Source of the DNA: Deltaproteobacteria bacterium
GTDB taxonomy: Bacteria > Myxococcota_A > UBA9042 > PHBI01 > JACKFB01
Direction: 5' to 3'
NCBI GenBank assembly: GCA_020632695.1
Contig: JACKFB010000001.1
Span: 186,001-250,000 of the forward strand
DNA length: 64,000 bases
Of this stretch, positions 46,101-53,814 are shown piece by piece (the stretch's first letter is position 1; the number at the start of each line of letters is the position of its first letter). The position numbers were made by a program, and so were the translations under genes. The notes under the pieces are model-generated. The model was not told the DNA's origin. It made no database searches and saw only the letters and a list, made by a program, of their open reading frames with translations.

Positions 46101-46332
46101 GCCGCCGCCGCCGGGCATCTGCGTGGACGCGCCGAGCGGCGAGTGCATGCCCAGCGGATGCTCCGGCCAGGTCTGCGCGAACGAGCCGGTGACCACCACC
46201 TGCGAGTGGCAGCCCTGGTATGCCTGCTACAAGCTGGCGAAGTGCGGGGCCTTCGGCCCGGGCGGCGCCTGCGCCTGGAGCGAGAACCCCGAGTTCGTCC
46301 AGTGCATGGCGGATTTCGGCACCGCGCCCTGA
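43192..46332 (+). CDS. giant secreted cysteine-rich repeat protein
   Basis: A 1046-residue exported protein with over 150 cysteines. A signal peptide occupies about 1-28. The body is a string of 20 or more modules built around S-D-A-D-C...G...C...C, often with N-E-Y-C-G-C-S-W or G-Q-x-C. Two divergent copies of a larger domain (S-G-C-S-G-x-I/V-C-A...C-x-x-x-P-W-x-x-C-x-x-L-x-K-C-G) occur near residue 227 and at the C-terminal end. Fully oxidised, it would be a long disulfide-rigid rod on the surface. The ATG at 43192 fits GGGAGGA at proper spacing better than the one at 43186. It resembles myxobacterial eight-cysteine-cluster proteins; function unknown. Confidence 0.85.
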   Translation: MRSRTRWMSPWLPGLALAAVVSMGAGSDNGCLGTPGEDGPGFGQAGECAVAADCEQFLPDVDCVGEWACTNTVCAFECGSTNACTSDADCAGGACVDGVCESVVPPQCTDDAACPPDSVCDNGVCVGVGPPGCLTDQDCPVGLMCQASQCVPVTKPPTCASDADCGPGDHCIAGVCIGVKPPIQCNSDADCGPDATCECTPDPNCPVCDVCLFQCVPKVPTGCIETGCSGEICAGETMFTPCVYEPWFECLELTKCGQFAPDGSCGWQKNAAFEQCLKDHAGPKDSCTTDSDCGPGQFCSPGLCPGAPCTPDYCPPCYGTCEDIEPNGMCYGSETCDAGFHCSVEDGDCLPPPGCGPGAPCPAVCAGYCVPDEPLPCSSDADCAPNEYCGCSWDTFAAGDAEAPGAAPPCQPQCLPKEEPPLSCQSDADCAPNEYCGCSWGGPAPDGSGGAPAIPCLLECLPKEEPPPNCQSDADCGPNEYCGCSWEAFAPDGSQGDAAFPCVLECLPKEQPPIPCEADSDCAAGQVCQVECPPCACPTPSGDPADPAFAPPCQCEPCGGVCVDAPPEQCSSDADCGKGEFCGCGPFPGMPNALIACWMQCMPIEEPPPECQSDAECGPGQTCDVVCPDCACPIDPTDPAGVPAPCDCGPCYGTCVDLPPQPCGSDVECPAGEICGCGPWTGVDPAGKIACFPQCIPDPTPSTCLEDAQCGAGQFCNTDLCLPPPGCVPGEACDAVCYGQCEDVKPSSCQADADCPKGFACQCAGGPFPANALVACLLQCVPVEPTTGECISDTECGPGAHCNTTDYCLNPPWCKPGTPCPPVCYGLCEQGIPAGACSDTVPCPDGQTCVIEACDGCTCVPGQDCSCADSMQCYGKCSEKPPAYDCSSDADCKDGYYCSLEVCSSCVCADGNPDCPCPGEPICQGKCTEETPQPVYCSDSSECPAGQVCDMAMFAAPAIPCTPESCGDPLPPPPGICVDAPSGECMPSGCSGQVCANEPVTTTCEWQPWYACYKLAKCGAFGPGGACAWSENPEFVQCMADFGTAP

Positions 46333-46516
46333 CGAGGGGATCGGTGTGAACCATGTCGATGGCGCCGGGCTCGGTCCGAGCGCCTCGACACCCTCTGAGA
46401 GGCCCGGCATCCAATGAGCTCGCGGCAGGCGGGGGCGACGCTCCTCCTGCCGCGAGACCTCGCGTGGGGTGACGGTGTAGGATCGGGGCGCCCACCCCGA
46501 CCCGCCGGAGCCTCGG

Positions 46517-47392
46517 ATGCTGCAGCCCATCGACAGCCCCTACCTCGTCCCCTTCGACGGCAGCTTCCGCGTCGACTCGGTGGCCCAGGACAAACCACCG
46601 CGGGCGCCTGGCGAGGACGCCCTCGAGGACGCGCTGCGCGAGCGGGTCGAACGCCTGGGCGACCTGCAGGAGCGCCTGTACGCGGCCAACTCCTACGCGG
46701 TCCTGCTGGTGTTCCAGGCGATGGACGCGGCCGGCAAGGACGGCACGATCCGGGCGCTCCTCACCGGCGTGAACCCCGCGGGCTGTCAGGTCAGCAGCTT
46801 CAAGGCGCCGTCGGCCGAGGAGCTGGACCACGACTTCCTCTGGCGCACCGCTCGCAAGCTCCCCGAGCGCGGGCGCATCGGCGTGTTCAATCGCAGCTAC
46901 TACGAGGAGGTGCTGGTCGTCCGGGTGCACCCGGAGCTCCTGGAGGCGCAGAACCTCCCGGGCCCGCCGGACCTCGAGACGCTGTGGCGCGACCGCTACG
47001 AGGCCATCCGAAGCCACGAGGCGCACCTGGCGCGGAGCGGCGTCCTCGTGCTCAAGTTCTGGCTCAACGTCTCGCGCGACGAGCAGAAGCGGCGCTTCCT
47101 CAGCCGCATCGACGAGCCCGACAAGAACTGGAAGTTCTCCGGGCGGGACGTCGAGGAGCGACAACACTGGGACGCCTACATGGAGGCCTACGAGCAGGCG
47201 CTCAACGAGACCTCTCGCCCCGGGGCGCCCTGGTTCGCCATCCCGGCGGACGACAAGGACTGGATGCGTCTGCAGGTGGCCGACATCGTGGTTCGCAGCC
47301 TGGAGGCGGTGGATCCGCAGCCCCCTGCGCTGCCAGACGACGAGCTGGCCAGACTGGGGGAGTACCGCGCGCGCCTCGTCGGCGAGCCTTGA
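46517..47392 (+). CDS. ppk2: polyphosphate kinase 2 family protein
   Basis: A 291-residue PPK2-family phosphotransferase that uses polyphosphate to phosphorylate nucleotides (or the reverse). Walker A-like Q-A-M-D-A-A-G-K-D-G near 70-79, Walker B-like F-N-R-S-Y-Y-E-E-V-L near 128, and the lid motif N-W-K-F-S-G-R-D near 204 are clear; the C-terminal W-D-A-Y-M-E-A-Y-E is typical. The single-domain size fits class I or III; which nucleotide it prefers (ADP, GDP or AMP) cannot be read. CCGGAG precedes the ATG. Stand-alone. Confidence 0.92.
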   Translation: MLQPIDSPYLVPFDGSFRVDSVAQDKPPRAPGEDALEDALRERVERLGDLQERLYAANSYAVLLVFQAMDAAGKDGTIRALLTGVNPAGCQVSSFKAPSAEELDHDFLWRTARKLPERGRIGVFNRSYYEEVLVVRVHPELLEAQNLPGPPDLETLWRDRYEAIRSHEAHLARSGVLVLKFWLNVSRDEQKRRFLSRIDEPDKNWKFSGRDVEERQHWDAYMEAYEQALNETSRPGAPWFAIPADDKDWMRLQVADIVVRSLEAVDPQPPALPDDELARLGEYRARLVGEP

Positions 47393-47429
47393 CGGGGCTC
47401 GGCGGGGTCCCGGCTGCTCGAGAGCGTCG

Positions 47430-48068
47430 CTACTCGAGGAGCTGCGCGGCCTCGGCCATGGTCTGCGGGGCGCCGCCGGACACCGTCGGCGTCGAACGCA
47501 TCGCCTCGAGCTCGGCCTCGCGGCGCGCGATGGCGGCGCCCATGGTGGGCACGTCCCAGTCCACGGTCACGAAGGCCTCGGTCGCCGACACGATCTCGGC
47601 CAGCCGCGCGGCGAGCCGCTCCAGGTGGCGAGGCGTCGGCACGTCGCCGCGGCCGTCGTTGTCGAGGTAGATGCCGTACATCGCCGAGGCGGCGATGGGC
47701 TGCATGGTCAGCTCACGCCGGTAGAGGTCGAGCTCGGCGTGGCCGCCGGTCTCCACGTCCACCAGGACCGCGCGCACCTGATCCTGCTTGCCGCGGATCA
47801 CGTGGCCCACCGCCCAGTGGCCCTCGAAGGGCGATCCGTCGTCGTAGGGCGCGAAGAGCGCCATCGCGCTGGGCTGGAGCGGCTGCTGCAGCTCCTCGAT
47901 CGCCAGCTCGACGGGGCCATGCATCGCGTGGTCCTGCTCGCCAAGCCCGCAGGCCGCCGCGTCCCCGGCGTCGCATGCCGGCAGATGTAGCAAGGCCACC
48001 CCGCCGACCACCGCACCACCGAGACGTGAGAGGAAGACGCGCCTGTCCCTGTTGAAATCCGTGCTCAC
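47430..48068 (-). CDS. Tat-exported lipoprotein, hypothetical
   Basis: A 212-residue protein. The N terminus R-D-R-R-V-F-L-S-R-L-G-G followed by a hydrophobic stretch and lipobox L-P-A-C is a twin-arginine lipoprotein signal, so it is exported folded. The mature part carries no motif I recognise; it has an acidic E-E-L-Q-Q-P segment and an iron- or metal-binding-like G-H-W-A-V-G-H. Several in-frame starts exist; the GTG at 48068 has GGAGGTG 8 bases before it. Convergent with ppk2. Confidence 0.75.
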   Translation of the reverse strand: MSTDFNRDRRVFLSRLGGAVVGGVALLHLPACDAGDAAACGLGEQDHAMHGPVELAIEELQQPLQPSAMALFAPYDDGSPFEGHWAVGHVIRGKQDQVRAVLVDVETGGHAELDLYRRELTMQPIAASAMYGIYLDNDGRGDVPTPRHLERLAARLAEIVSATEAFVTVDWDVPTMGAAIARREAELEAMRSTPTVSGGAPQTMAEAAQLLE

Positions 48069-48178
48069 GGCCCACACCTCCGCTTCAATCGCCCATGACA
48101 CGACGATGCTAGGCCTCTGTGCGCCCGGACACAATGTTGGGCACCCGGCGGGTGATCACCGCCGGGGCGGAGGCCGGC

Positions 48179-48952
48179 TCAGTCCGGACCGCGGAAGGCC
48201 GAGCGGCGATCGCGCAGCGCCCGCCTGCCGAGACGCAGCAGCTCCACCCCCGCGGATGCCATGCCGCCCGGTCGGAGCTTCGAGCCGGCGACGTCGTGCC
48301 AGGTCGCCAGCGGCACCTCGAGGAAGTCGGCGGCGGTCAGGGAAGCGCCCTCGGCCCCGTTGACGAGTCGCCCGAGCAGCTCCACGTCGAAGATCCAGCG
48401 CGAGCTGAACGGCGTCGACAGCGCCTGGCGCAGCGGCTCTCCGGCGCGGAAGAGCTTGGCGCCGCACTGGGTGTCGTACACGCGCAGTCCCAGCACCATC
48501 GACGCGGCCGTGGCGAAGACGCGACCCAGGTAGTGACGGCCCGGGCTGCGCTGGATGTCCGCGCCCAGGCGGGCGATCCGCGCCCCCATGGCCACCTGCG
48601 CGCCGGCGCGCATCAGCGCGTCGAGCAGCCGCAGCATCTCGCTGGCAGGGGTGGCGAAGTCGGCGTCCAGATATCCGGTCACCTCGGCGCCGCCGGCCAG
48701 GGCGCGCAGCATCCCGTGGCGCACGGCCTCGGCCTTGCCGCCGTTCTGCGCCATGGCCATCCACTGCACGCGGTCCCCGGAGCCGGCGGCCAGGCGCCGC
48801 AGCAGGTCCTGCGTCCCGTCGGTCGAGCCGTCGTCCACCAGCAGCACGCTCACCCGCGGGTCGGCCGCCAGCGCCCGCACCTCTGCCTCACGCAGGCGCT
48901 CGGCCTCGTTGTAACAGGGGATGACGATGGTCGTTCGGGGGCGCTCGGTCAT
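48179..48952 (-). CDS. glycosyltransferase family 2 (dolichyl-phosphate glucosyltransferase-like)
   Basis: A 257-residue GT-A-fold glycosyltransferase: I-V-I-P-C-Y-N-E-A at the N terminus, D-D-G-S-T-D-G-T near 40, metal-binding D-A-D near 96, and D-T-Q-C-G-A-K-L-F near 158, which is characteristic of dolichyl-phosphate beta-glucosyltransferase-like members. It transfers a sugar from a nucleotide sugar to a polyprenyl phosphate or similar lipid. It lies 18 bases after the DUF2063 gene in the same direction and probably shares its transcript, yet glycosyltransferases are not a normal part of Hvf/bufferin clusters. Confidence 0.88.
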   Translation of the reverse strand: MTERPRTTIVIPCYNEAERLREAEVRALAADPRVSVLLVDDGSTDGTQDLLRRLAAGSGDRVQWMAMAQNGGKAEAVRHGMLRALAGGAEVTGYLDADFATPASEMLRLLDALMRAGAQVAMGARIARLGADIQRSPGRHYLGRVFATAASMVLGLRVYDTQCGAKLFRAGEPLRQALSTPFSSRWIFDVELLGRLVNGAEGASLTAADFLEVPLATWHDVAGSKLRPGGMASAGVELLRLGRRALRDRRSAFRGPD

Positions 48953-48970
48953 GGTGTGCCGGCGCCCCTT

Positions 48971-49711
48971 CTACCTCGCCGAGGGCGTCAGGACGAGCCC
49001 CATCCGGGCCGCCCGACCGAAGGCTTCGCGAGCGGCCTCCTCGGGCAGGCCGTGGGCCCGCGCCGCGTCGGCGGGGTCCAGCCCCTGGTGGGCGACGCTG
49101 ACCGCGAACAACAGATCGTCGATGGCCTGGTGAAAGGCCACGCGCCCCGTGTCCGGGCGGCGCCACAACAGCGCCACCTCGGGACCCTGGTCGCGCGTCG
49201 GCAGCGGCAGGTCGCGGCAGCCCTCCACCCAGCGCGCCATGAACGCCGCCACGGGGCAGGGCAGCTCGAGGATCGACAAGGTCGGGTTCACGACGGGCCC
49301 CGCCAGCGCGTCAGGCGAGGGGATCTCGGCCTCGTGGACGTAGGTGGCGAACTCCTCCCACTCCCAGGACGCCAGCGCCACGTGGAAGGGGACCAGCGCC
49401 TCGTCGCCCGCCTGCTCGCGCTCGGAGAGCCAGCCGGGGAAGGGCCGCGCGGCCTCGTTGAGCTCCCAGGAGGAGGGCGGCATCTCGGCGTAGAAGGCGC
49501 GCGTCAGCCGTCCCCAGCGTTCGGGCCCCAGCAGGGTCATCAGCACCGGGAAGTTCTTGTCCAGCGCCGTGCGCACGTGGCCGGCGACGAAGCGACGGTA
49601 GATGTCCAGCCGCCCCGGATCGCACCCCAGCTCCGCGGCCCCCGCGGCGACGGGGAGCTCCTCGCGGATGACCCGGTGCATCAGCGCCTGGACCTGCCTC
49701 AGGGTCGCCAT
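48971..49711 (-). CDS. DUF2063 (HvfC/BufC-like) partner of MNIO enzyme
   Basis: A 246-residue protein with the N-terminal putative DNA-binding/DUF2063 domain: L-D-I-Y-R-R-F-V-A-G-H near 36-46, A-L-D-K-N-F-P-V-L near 50 and W-E-W-E-E-F-A near 119. In Hvf/bufferin-type systems this protein brings the precursor peptide to the DUF692 enzyme. Its ATG has GGGAGG 8 bases upstream, just outside a 190-bp palindromic insertion that separates it from the DUF692 gene. C-terminal half differs from the short families. Role inferred from context. Confidence 0.82.
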   Translation of the reverse strand: MATLRQVQALMHRVIREELPVAAGAAELGCDPGRLDIYRRFVAGHVRTALDKNFPVLMTLLGPERWGRLTRAFYAEMPPSSWELNEAARPFPGWLSEREQAGDEALVPFHVALASWEWEEFATYVHEAEIPSPDALAGPVVNPTLSILELPCPVAAFMARWVEGCRDLPLPTRDQGPEVALLWRRPDTGRVAFHQAIDDLLFAVSVAHQGLDPADAARAHGLPEEAAREAFGRAARMGLVLTPSAR

Positions 49712-49724
49712 GGGGTGACCTCCC

Positions 49725-49917
49725 CTAGGAGCGTGTAGCGGATGAGGGATTCAGCTGGATCGGAGGTGCTTTCGAGGTGATTCGGCGAGGTGCAGCGAAG
49801 CGAAGCCGTTTCCAGGATTCGAGGCAGACCAAGGGGTCTCCCGCAGCGGTTCTGGGACGCCGAGGCGCCCGAAAGCGCCCGGAGCCGATGAATCATCTAT
49901 CCGCTGCACGCTCCCAG
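49725..49917. mobile_element. MITE-like imperfect palindrome of about 190 bp
   Basis: The 29 bases at 49725-49753 match the reverse complement of the 29 bases up to 49917 at about 23 positions (outer part C-T-A/G-G-G-A-G-C-G-T-G-T/C-A-G-C-G-G-A-T). Similarity continues inward through GCTTTCG and TCGGCG on both sides. The element lies between the DUF692 and DUF2063 genes and ends inside the DUF692 C terminus, whose TAG stop (49897-49899) is within its right arm. No transposase; target duplication unclear. Confidence 0.7.
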
Positions 49918-50742
49918 CACCCGCTCGCCGACGGCGCGGATGGCGTCGTTCTCCGCCAGCAGCACATCCAGCGGCGGGATGTCGTTGTCCCACTCGAGCA
50001 GCGTGGACACCGGGCCGGTGCGCTCCAGCGTCCAGGCATAGAGATCCAGCACCTCCGGGATGACGTGGTCTCCGTGGGTGTCGATGATGACCGTGCCGTC
50101 GTCGTGGTGGCCGGCCATGTGGATCTGCACCACACGCTCCAGCGGGAGCGCGTCGATGAAGGCCCGCGGGTCGTAGCCGTGGTTTCGCGCGTTGACGTAG
50201 ACGTTGTTCACGTCGAGCAGCAGGCCGCAGTCTGCCCCGACCAGCACCTCGCGCAGGAACTCGGCCTCGCTCATCGTGCTGGCGTCGTAAGCGATGTAGT
50301 AGCTGGGGTTCTCCAGCGCGAAGGGCACGCCGAGCCTCGCCTGCACCGTGCGCGTACGCTCGATCACGTGGGCGACGGCCTCGTCGGTGAAGGGCAGCGG
50401 GACCAGGTCGTGGTACTCGACGCCGAAGGCCGAGCTGAAGCACAGGTGATCCGAGGCCCACAGCGCGCCGGTGGCCTCGCAGAGCGACGCGTAGCGCTCG
50501 AGGTAGGCCTCGTCCAGCGGGTCCACCGACCCGATGGACAGGGCGACGCCGTGCAGGACCATCGGCCAGGTCTTCGCCGCGCGCAGCGTGACGTCGCGGG
50601 GGCGGCCCCCGAATCCCATGACGTTCTCGACCAGGACCTCGACGAAATCGACCCGGTCCCGGGCCTCGAAGATGCCATCGAAGTGGGCGCGCCGCAGGCC
50701 GACGCCGTAGCCGAGGAAGGGCAGCCCCATGCGTGCCGTCAC
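49897..50742 (-). CDS. DUF692/MNIO-family multinuclear iron oxygenase (HvfB/BufB-like)
   Basis: A 281-residue TIM-barrel enzyme of the DUF692 (MNIO) family. Likely metal ligands are in V-L-H-G-V-A near 63, S-D-H-L near 97, A-L-E-N-P-S near 145, D-V-N-N near 180, Q-I-H-M-A-G-H near 210, T-H-G-D-H near 223 and L-L-E-W near 250. In Hvf and bufferin systems such enzymes use iron and O2 to convert cysteines of the precursor into copper-binding thioamide/oxazolone or thiooxazole groups. It follows the peptide gene by 75 bases. Its last codons (...G-A-C-S-G-stop) are supplied by a MITE-like element. Confidence 0.88.
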   Translation of the reverse strand: MTARMGLPFLGYGVGLRRAHFDGIFEARDRVDFVEVLVENVMGFGGRPRDVTLRAAKTWPMVLHGVALSIGSVDPLDEAYLERYASLCEATGALWASDHLCFSSAFGVEYHDLVPLPFTDEAVAHVIERTRTVQARLGVPFALENPSYYIAYDASTMSEAEFLREVLVGADCGLLLDVNNVYVNARNHGYDPRAFIDALPLERVVQIHMAGHHDDGTVIIDTHGDHVIPEVLDLYAWTLERTGPVSTLLEWDNDIPPLDVLLAENDAIRAVGERVLGACSG

Positions 50743-50817
50743 GTGTGCCTCACCGGCCCGGGTGCGGGGACGGCGCGCGGGAGCCCCGGTCTCGGGCCTC
50801 CCGCGCGCGCTCGTCGA

Positions 50818-51081
50818 TCAGCCGCCGCAGGAGCCGGCGCCGCAGGACTTCTCGCCGCCTTCCTCCGTCTTCTCGCCGCAGGAGCCGGCGCCGCAGGACT
50901 TCTCGCCACCCTCGGCGCCGCCCTCGTGAGCCTTGTCGCCGCAGGAGCCGGCACCGCAGGACTTCTGCTCCGCCTTCTCCGAGGACTTGGTGCTGCCGCA
51001 GCCTGCGGATCCGAGGGTCAGCCCGCCCAGGGCCAGTCCGAGCGCCATGGTTCCGATCGAGAGCTTCTTGCCGAGATTCAT
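50818..51081 (-). CDS. candidate copper-binding RiPP precursor with CGAGSCG repeats
   Basis: An 87-residue small exported protein. A signal peptide (about 1-27) ends at Cys28, possibly a lipidation cysteine, though the box (G-S-A-G-C) is not classical. Three copies of K-S-C-G-A-G-S-C-G follow at Cys42/47, Cys63/68 and Cys80/85, linked by Glu/Gly/Lys. This is like the E-G-K-C-G repeats of HvfA/bufferin precursors, but with Ser where Lys is usual. GGAG precedes the ATG. It is directly upstream of DUF692 and DUF2063 genes in the same direction. A modified copper-binding RiPP is the best reading; the modification is inferred. Confidence 0.8.
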   Translation of the reverse strand: MNLGKKLSIGTMALGLALGGLTLGSAGCGSTKSSEKAEQKSCGAGSCGDKAHEGGAEGGEKSCGAGSCGEKTEEGGEKSCGAGSCGG

Positions 51082-51303
51082 CAGGGTTCTCCAGGTACGA
51101 AAGGGGATGGAGGGAGCCGCGCGGCTCCCGAGGTCGTCGAGGGTTGCAAGGGGGTTCGGGACGCCCGCCCGGAGGCGAGCACCACGCACTATGCCCCGAG
51201 GTCGAGGCGGGTTACAGCGAGGCACCCTCGGCGGCCAGGGCGATCGCGAGGTCGCGGGCCCCGTCGCGGTCCGGCGGAGATACGGGGCCGCTCGCCGAAC
51301 GGA

Positions 51304-53457
51304 TCACTGCCCCGACGCGGCTGTGGCGATGACCCGGGCGTCGATGGCGACCAGGCCCCGCTCGGTGATGACCAGCGGGTTCACGTCCAGCTCCTCGATG
51401 CTCGGCACCGCGGTCACCAGATCCGAGATGCGCATGAGCACCTCGGCCAGCTCACCCCGGTCCAGGCGCGGGCGCCCTCGCGCGCCGTCGAGCAGCGGCT
51501 GCGCCACGATGCCCTCGATCATCGCCTGGGCGTCTTCGCGGACGATGGGCGCCAACCGGAAGGTCACGTCCTTGTAGACCTCCACGAAGACGCCGCCCAT
51601 CCCCACCATCAGGAGCGTCCCGAAGTCGCCATCCCGCGAGGTGCCGACGATGATCTCGGTGCCGCTCACCTGCTGCTCGACCGTGAAGCCGGTGATGACG
51701 GCGCCGGGCTGGTGGCGCGCGACGCTGGCCCGGATGCGGTCGCAGGCCTCGCGCACGCCGTCTGAGTCGATGACTCCGAGCACCACGCCCCCCACGTCGC
51801 TCTTGTGCAGCACGTCGGGCGAGATGAGCTTCACCACCACCGGATAGCCCAGGCGCTCCGCCAGCGCGGCCGCCTCGTCGCCGTCCTCGGCGGTGCCGCT
51901 CTCGTTGTAGCGCAGCCCGGCGGCCGCCAGCACGTCGCGGGCGCGGGCCAGGTCCAGGTTGCGCTGGCCAGCGCGCTGCGCCTCCGCCACCAATCGCGCG
52001 GCGCGTTCGAGGTCGGGCGCCGGCAGCGCGGACGCGTCCCAGGGAGCCGTCCGGGTGCGCCGCTCGAAGCGCCCGCGGGCCACCAGCGCCGCCATCGCGC
52101 GCACGGCCGGCTCGGGGGTGTCCAGCTCGGGGACGCCGCGCTCGTCGAGGTATCGGCCCAGATCGGTCCCGATGAGCCCGATGAAGCTGCAGACGATCGG
52201 CATGGTCCAGGCCGGGTTGGCGTGCGCCCTGGCGATGGCCTCGGCGGTGGCGCCCGGGTCGGTCATCGCCTGCACCGTCATGATGAGCACCACCCCGTCC
52301 ACCTCGGGGGCCGCGCCCAGGATGTCCAGGGCGGCCGCGTAGCGCTCGGGGCCCGCGTCGCCGATGATGTCCACCGGGTTCTGGCGTGACCACACGGACG
52401 GCAGCACCGCGTCCAGCGCGGCGTGGGTGGCCGGCGAGAGCTCGGCGAGGCGCAACCCGGCGCGGAACGCCGCGTCGGCCGCGAGCACGCCTGGACCGCC
52501 GGCGTTGGTGATGATGGCGATGCGGTCGCCCGCCGCCGGTGGCTGCAGCGCCAGCGCGCGGGACCAGGAGATCAGCTCCTCGACGGTCTGGGCCTGGATG
52601 ACCCCCGCCTGGGCGAAGGCGGCGGCGTAGGCGCTGGCCGAGCCGGCGAGGCTCCCGGTGTGGCTGGTCGCCGCGCGCGCGCCTGCGGCCGTGGCGCCGC
52701 CCTTGATGGCGACGACGGGCTTCTTCGCGGCGGCCGCGCGCAGCGCCTCGAAGAAGGCGCGGGGGCTGCGGGCGGCCTCCACGTAGAGCGCGATGGCCTT
52801 GGTGCGATCGTCGGCGGCCAGGAAGTCCAGCATCTCCTGGTCGGCGACGTCGGCCTTGTCGCCGAGCGAGATGGCGGCCGAGAGCCCGAACTGCTCCTGG
52901 CGGGCCAGGCTGATGATGCCGGTGATGAGCGCGCCGGACTGGCTGAGCAGGCCGATGCCGCCCGCCGGGGGGGCGGCCGCCGCGAAGCTGGCGTTGAGGC
53001 CCGACGCGGGGCGCAGGATTCCCAGGCAGTTTGGGCCCACCAGGCGGATGCCCTGGGCGCGGGCGCGGCGGGCGACCTCCTCCTGGAGCGCGTGGCCTTC
53101 GGCGCCCATCTCGGAGAAGCCAGCGGTGATGAGGATGGCGGCGCGCACGCCGTGGCGCGCGCTCTCGTCGATGAGATCGGGGATGAAGGCGGGCGGGATG
53201 GCGACGACGATGAGGTCGCAGGGCGCGCCGATGCTGGCCAGGTCGCGGTGCACCGGCTGTCCCAGCAGCTCGCCGCCCTTGGGGTTGACCGCGTGGACCG
53301 GGCCGGGGAAGCCGTCCTCGCGGCGGGTGCCGGCGATGCTGCCGAAGAGCAGGTTGCGAAACACGGCGTAGCCGACGGAGCTGGTGCGGCTCGAGGCGCC
53401 GATGACCGCGACGGAGCGGGGCGTGAAGAAGGGATCGAGCGGGTGGGCATCGGACAT
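51304..53457 (-). CDS. ADP-forming acyl-CoA synthetase (fused alpha-beta subunits)
   Basis: A 717-residue enzyme of the ADP-forming acetyl/acyl-CoA synthetase family. The CoA-binding domain starts with S-V-A-V-I-G-A-S (about 16), followed by succinyl-CoA-ligase-like domains with the phosphohistidine in T-S-H-T-G-S near 273; the C-terminal ATP-grasp domain (about 490-717) has V-L-H-K-S-D-V-G-G-V. It makes acyl-CoA from acid, ATP and CoA, or the reverse with ADP. ATG at 53457 with GGAG upstream. No acetyltransferase domain, so not a Pat-type regulator. Confidence 0.9.
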   Translation of the reverse strand: MSDAHPLDPFFTPRSVAVIGASSRTSSVGYAVFRNLLFGSIAGTRREDGFPGPVHAVNPKGGELLGQPVHRDLASIGAPCDLIVVAIPPAFIPDLIDESARHGVRAAILITAGFSEMGAEGHALQEEVARRARAQGIRLVGPNCLGILRPASGLNASFAAAAPPAGGIGLLSQSGALITGIISLARQEQFGLSAAISLGDKADVADQEMLDFLAADDRTKAIALYVEAARSPRAFFEALRAAAAKKPVVAIKGGATAAGARAATSHTGSLAGSASAYAAAFAQAGVIQAQTVEELISWSRALALQPPAAGDRIAIITNAGGPGVLAADAAFRAGLRLAELSPATHAALDAVLPSVWSRQNPVDIIGDAGPERYAAALDILGAAPEVDGVVLIMTVQAMTDPGATAEAIARAHANPAWTMPIVCSFIGLIGTDLGRYLDERGVPELDTPEPAVRAMAALVARGRFERRTRTAPWDASALPAPDLERAARLVAEAQRAGQRNLDLARARDVLAAAGLRYNESGTAEDGDEAAALAERLGYPVVVKLISPDVLHKSDVGGVVLGVIDSDGVREACDRIRASVARHQPGAVITGFTVEQQVSGTEIIVGTSRDGDFGTLLMVGMGGVFVEVYKDVTFRLAPIVREDAQAMIEGIVAQPLLDGARGRPRLDRGELAEVLMRISDLVTAVPSIEELDVNPLVITERGLVAIDARVIATAASGQ

Positions 53458-53548
53458 GGTGGGCTCCGGGCGCGCGGGGATGGCTTCGATTATCACGCCG
53501 GGCTCTCCTCGACCACGCGGCGGCGCGACGCCCGGCGGCGGCTGCGGG

Positions 53549-53812
<264 letters not shown>

Positions 53813-53814
53813 GC

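Noticed and set aside
43042..46530. A very long minus-strand open frame opposite the cysteine-rich protein gene
   Set aside because: It is a shadow of the TGC/GAC-rich sense codons in a high-GC gene; its protein is Ala/Gly/Arg/Val-rich with no domain, start signal or homology, whereas the plus-strand frame has a ribosome binding site, a signal peptide and regular cysteine modules.
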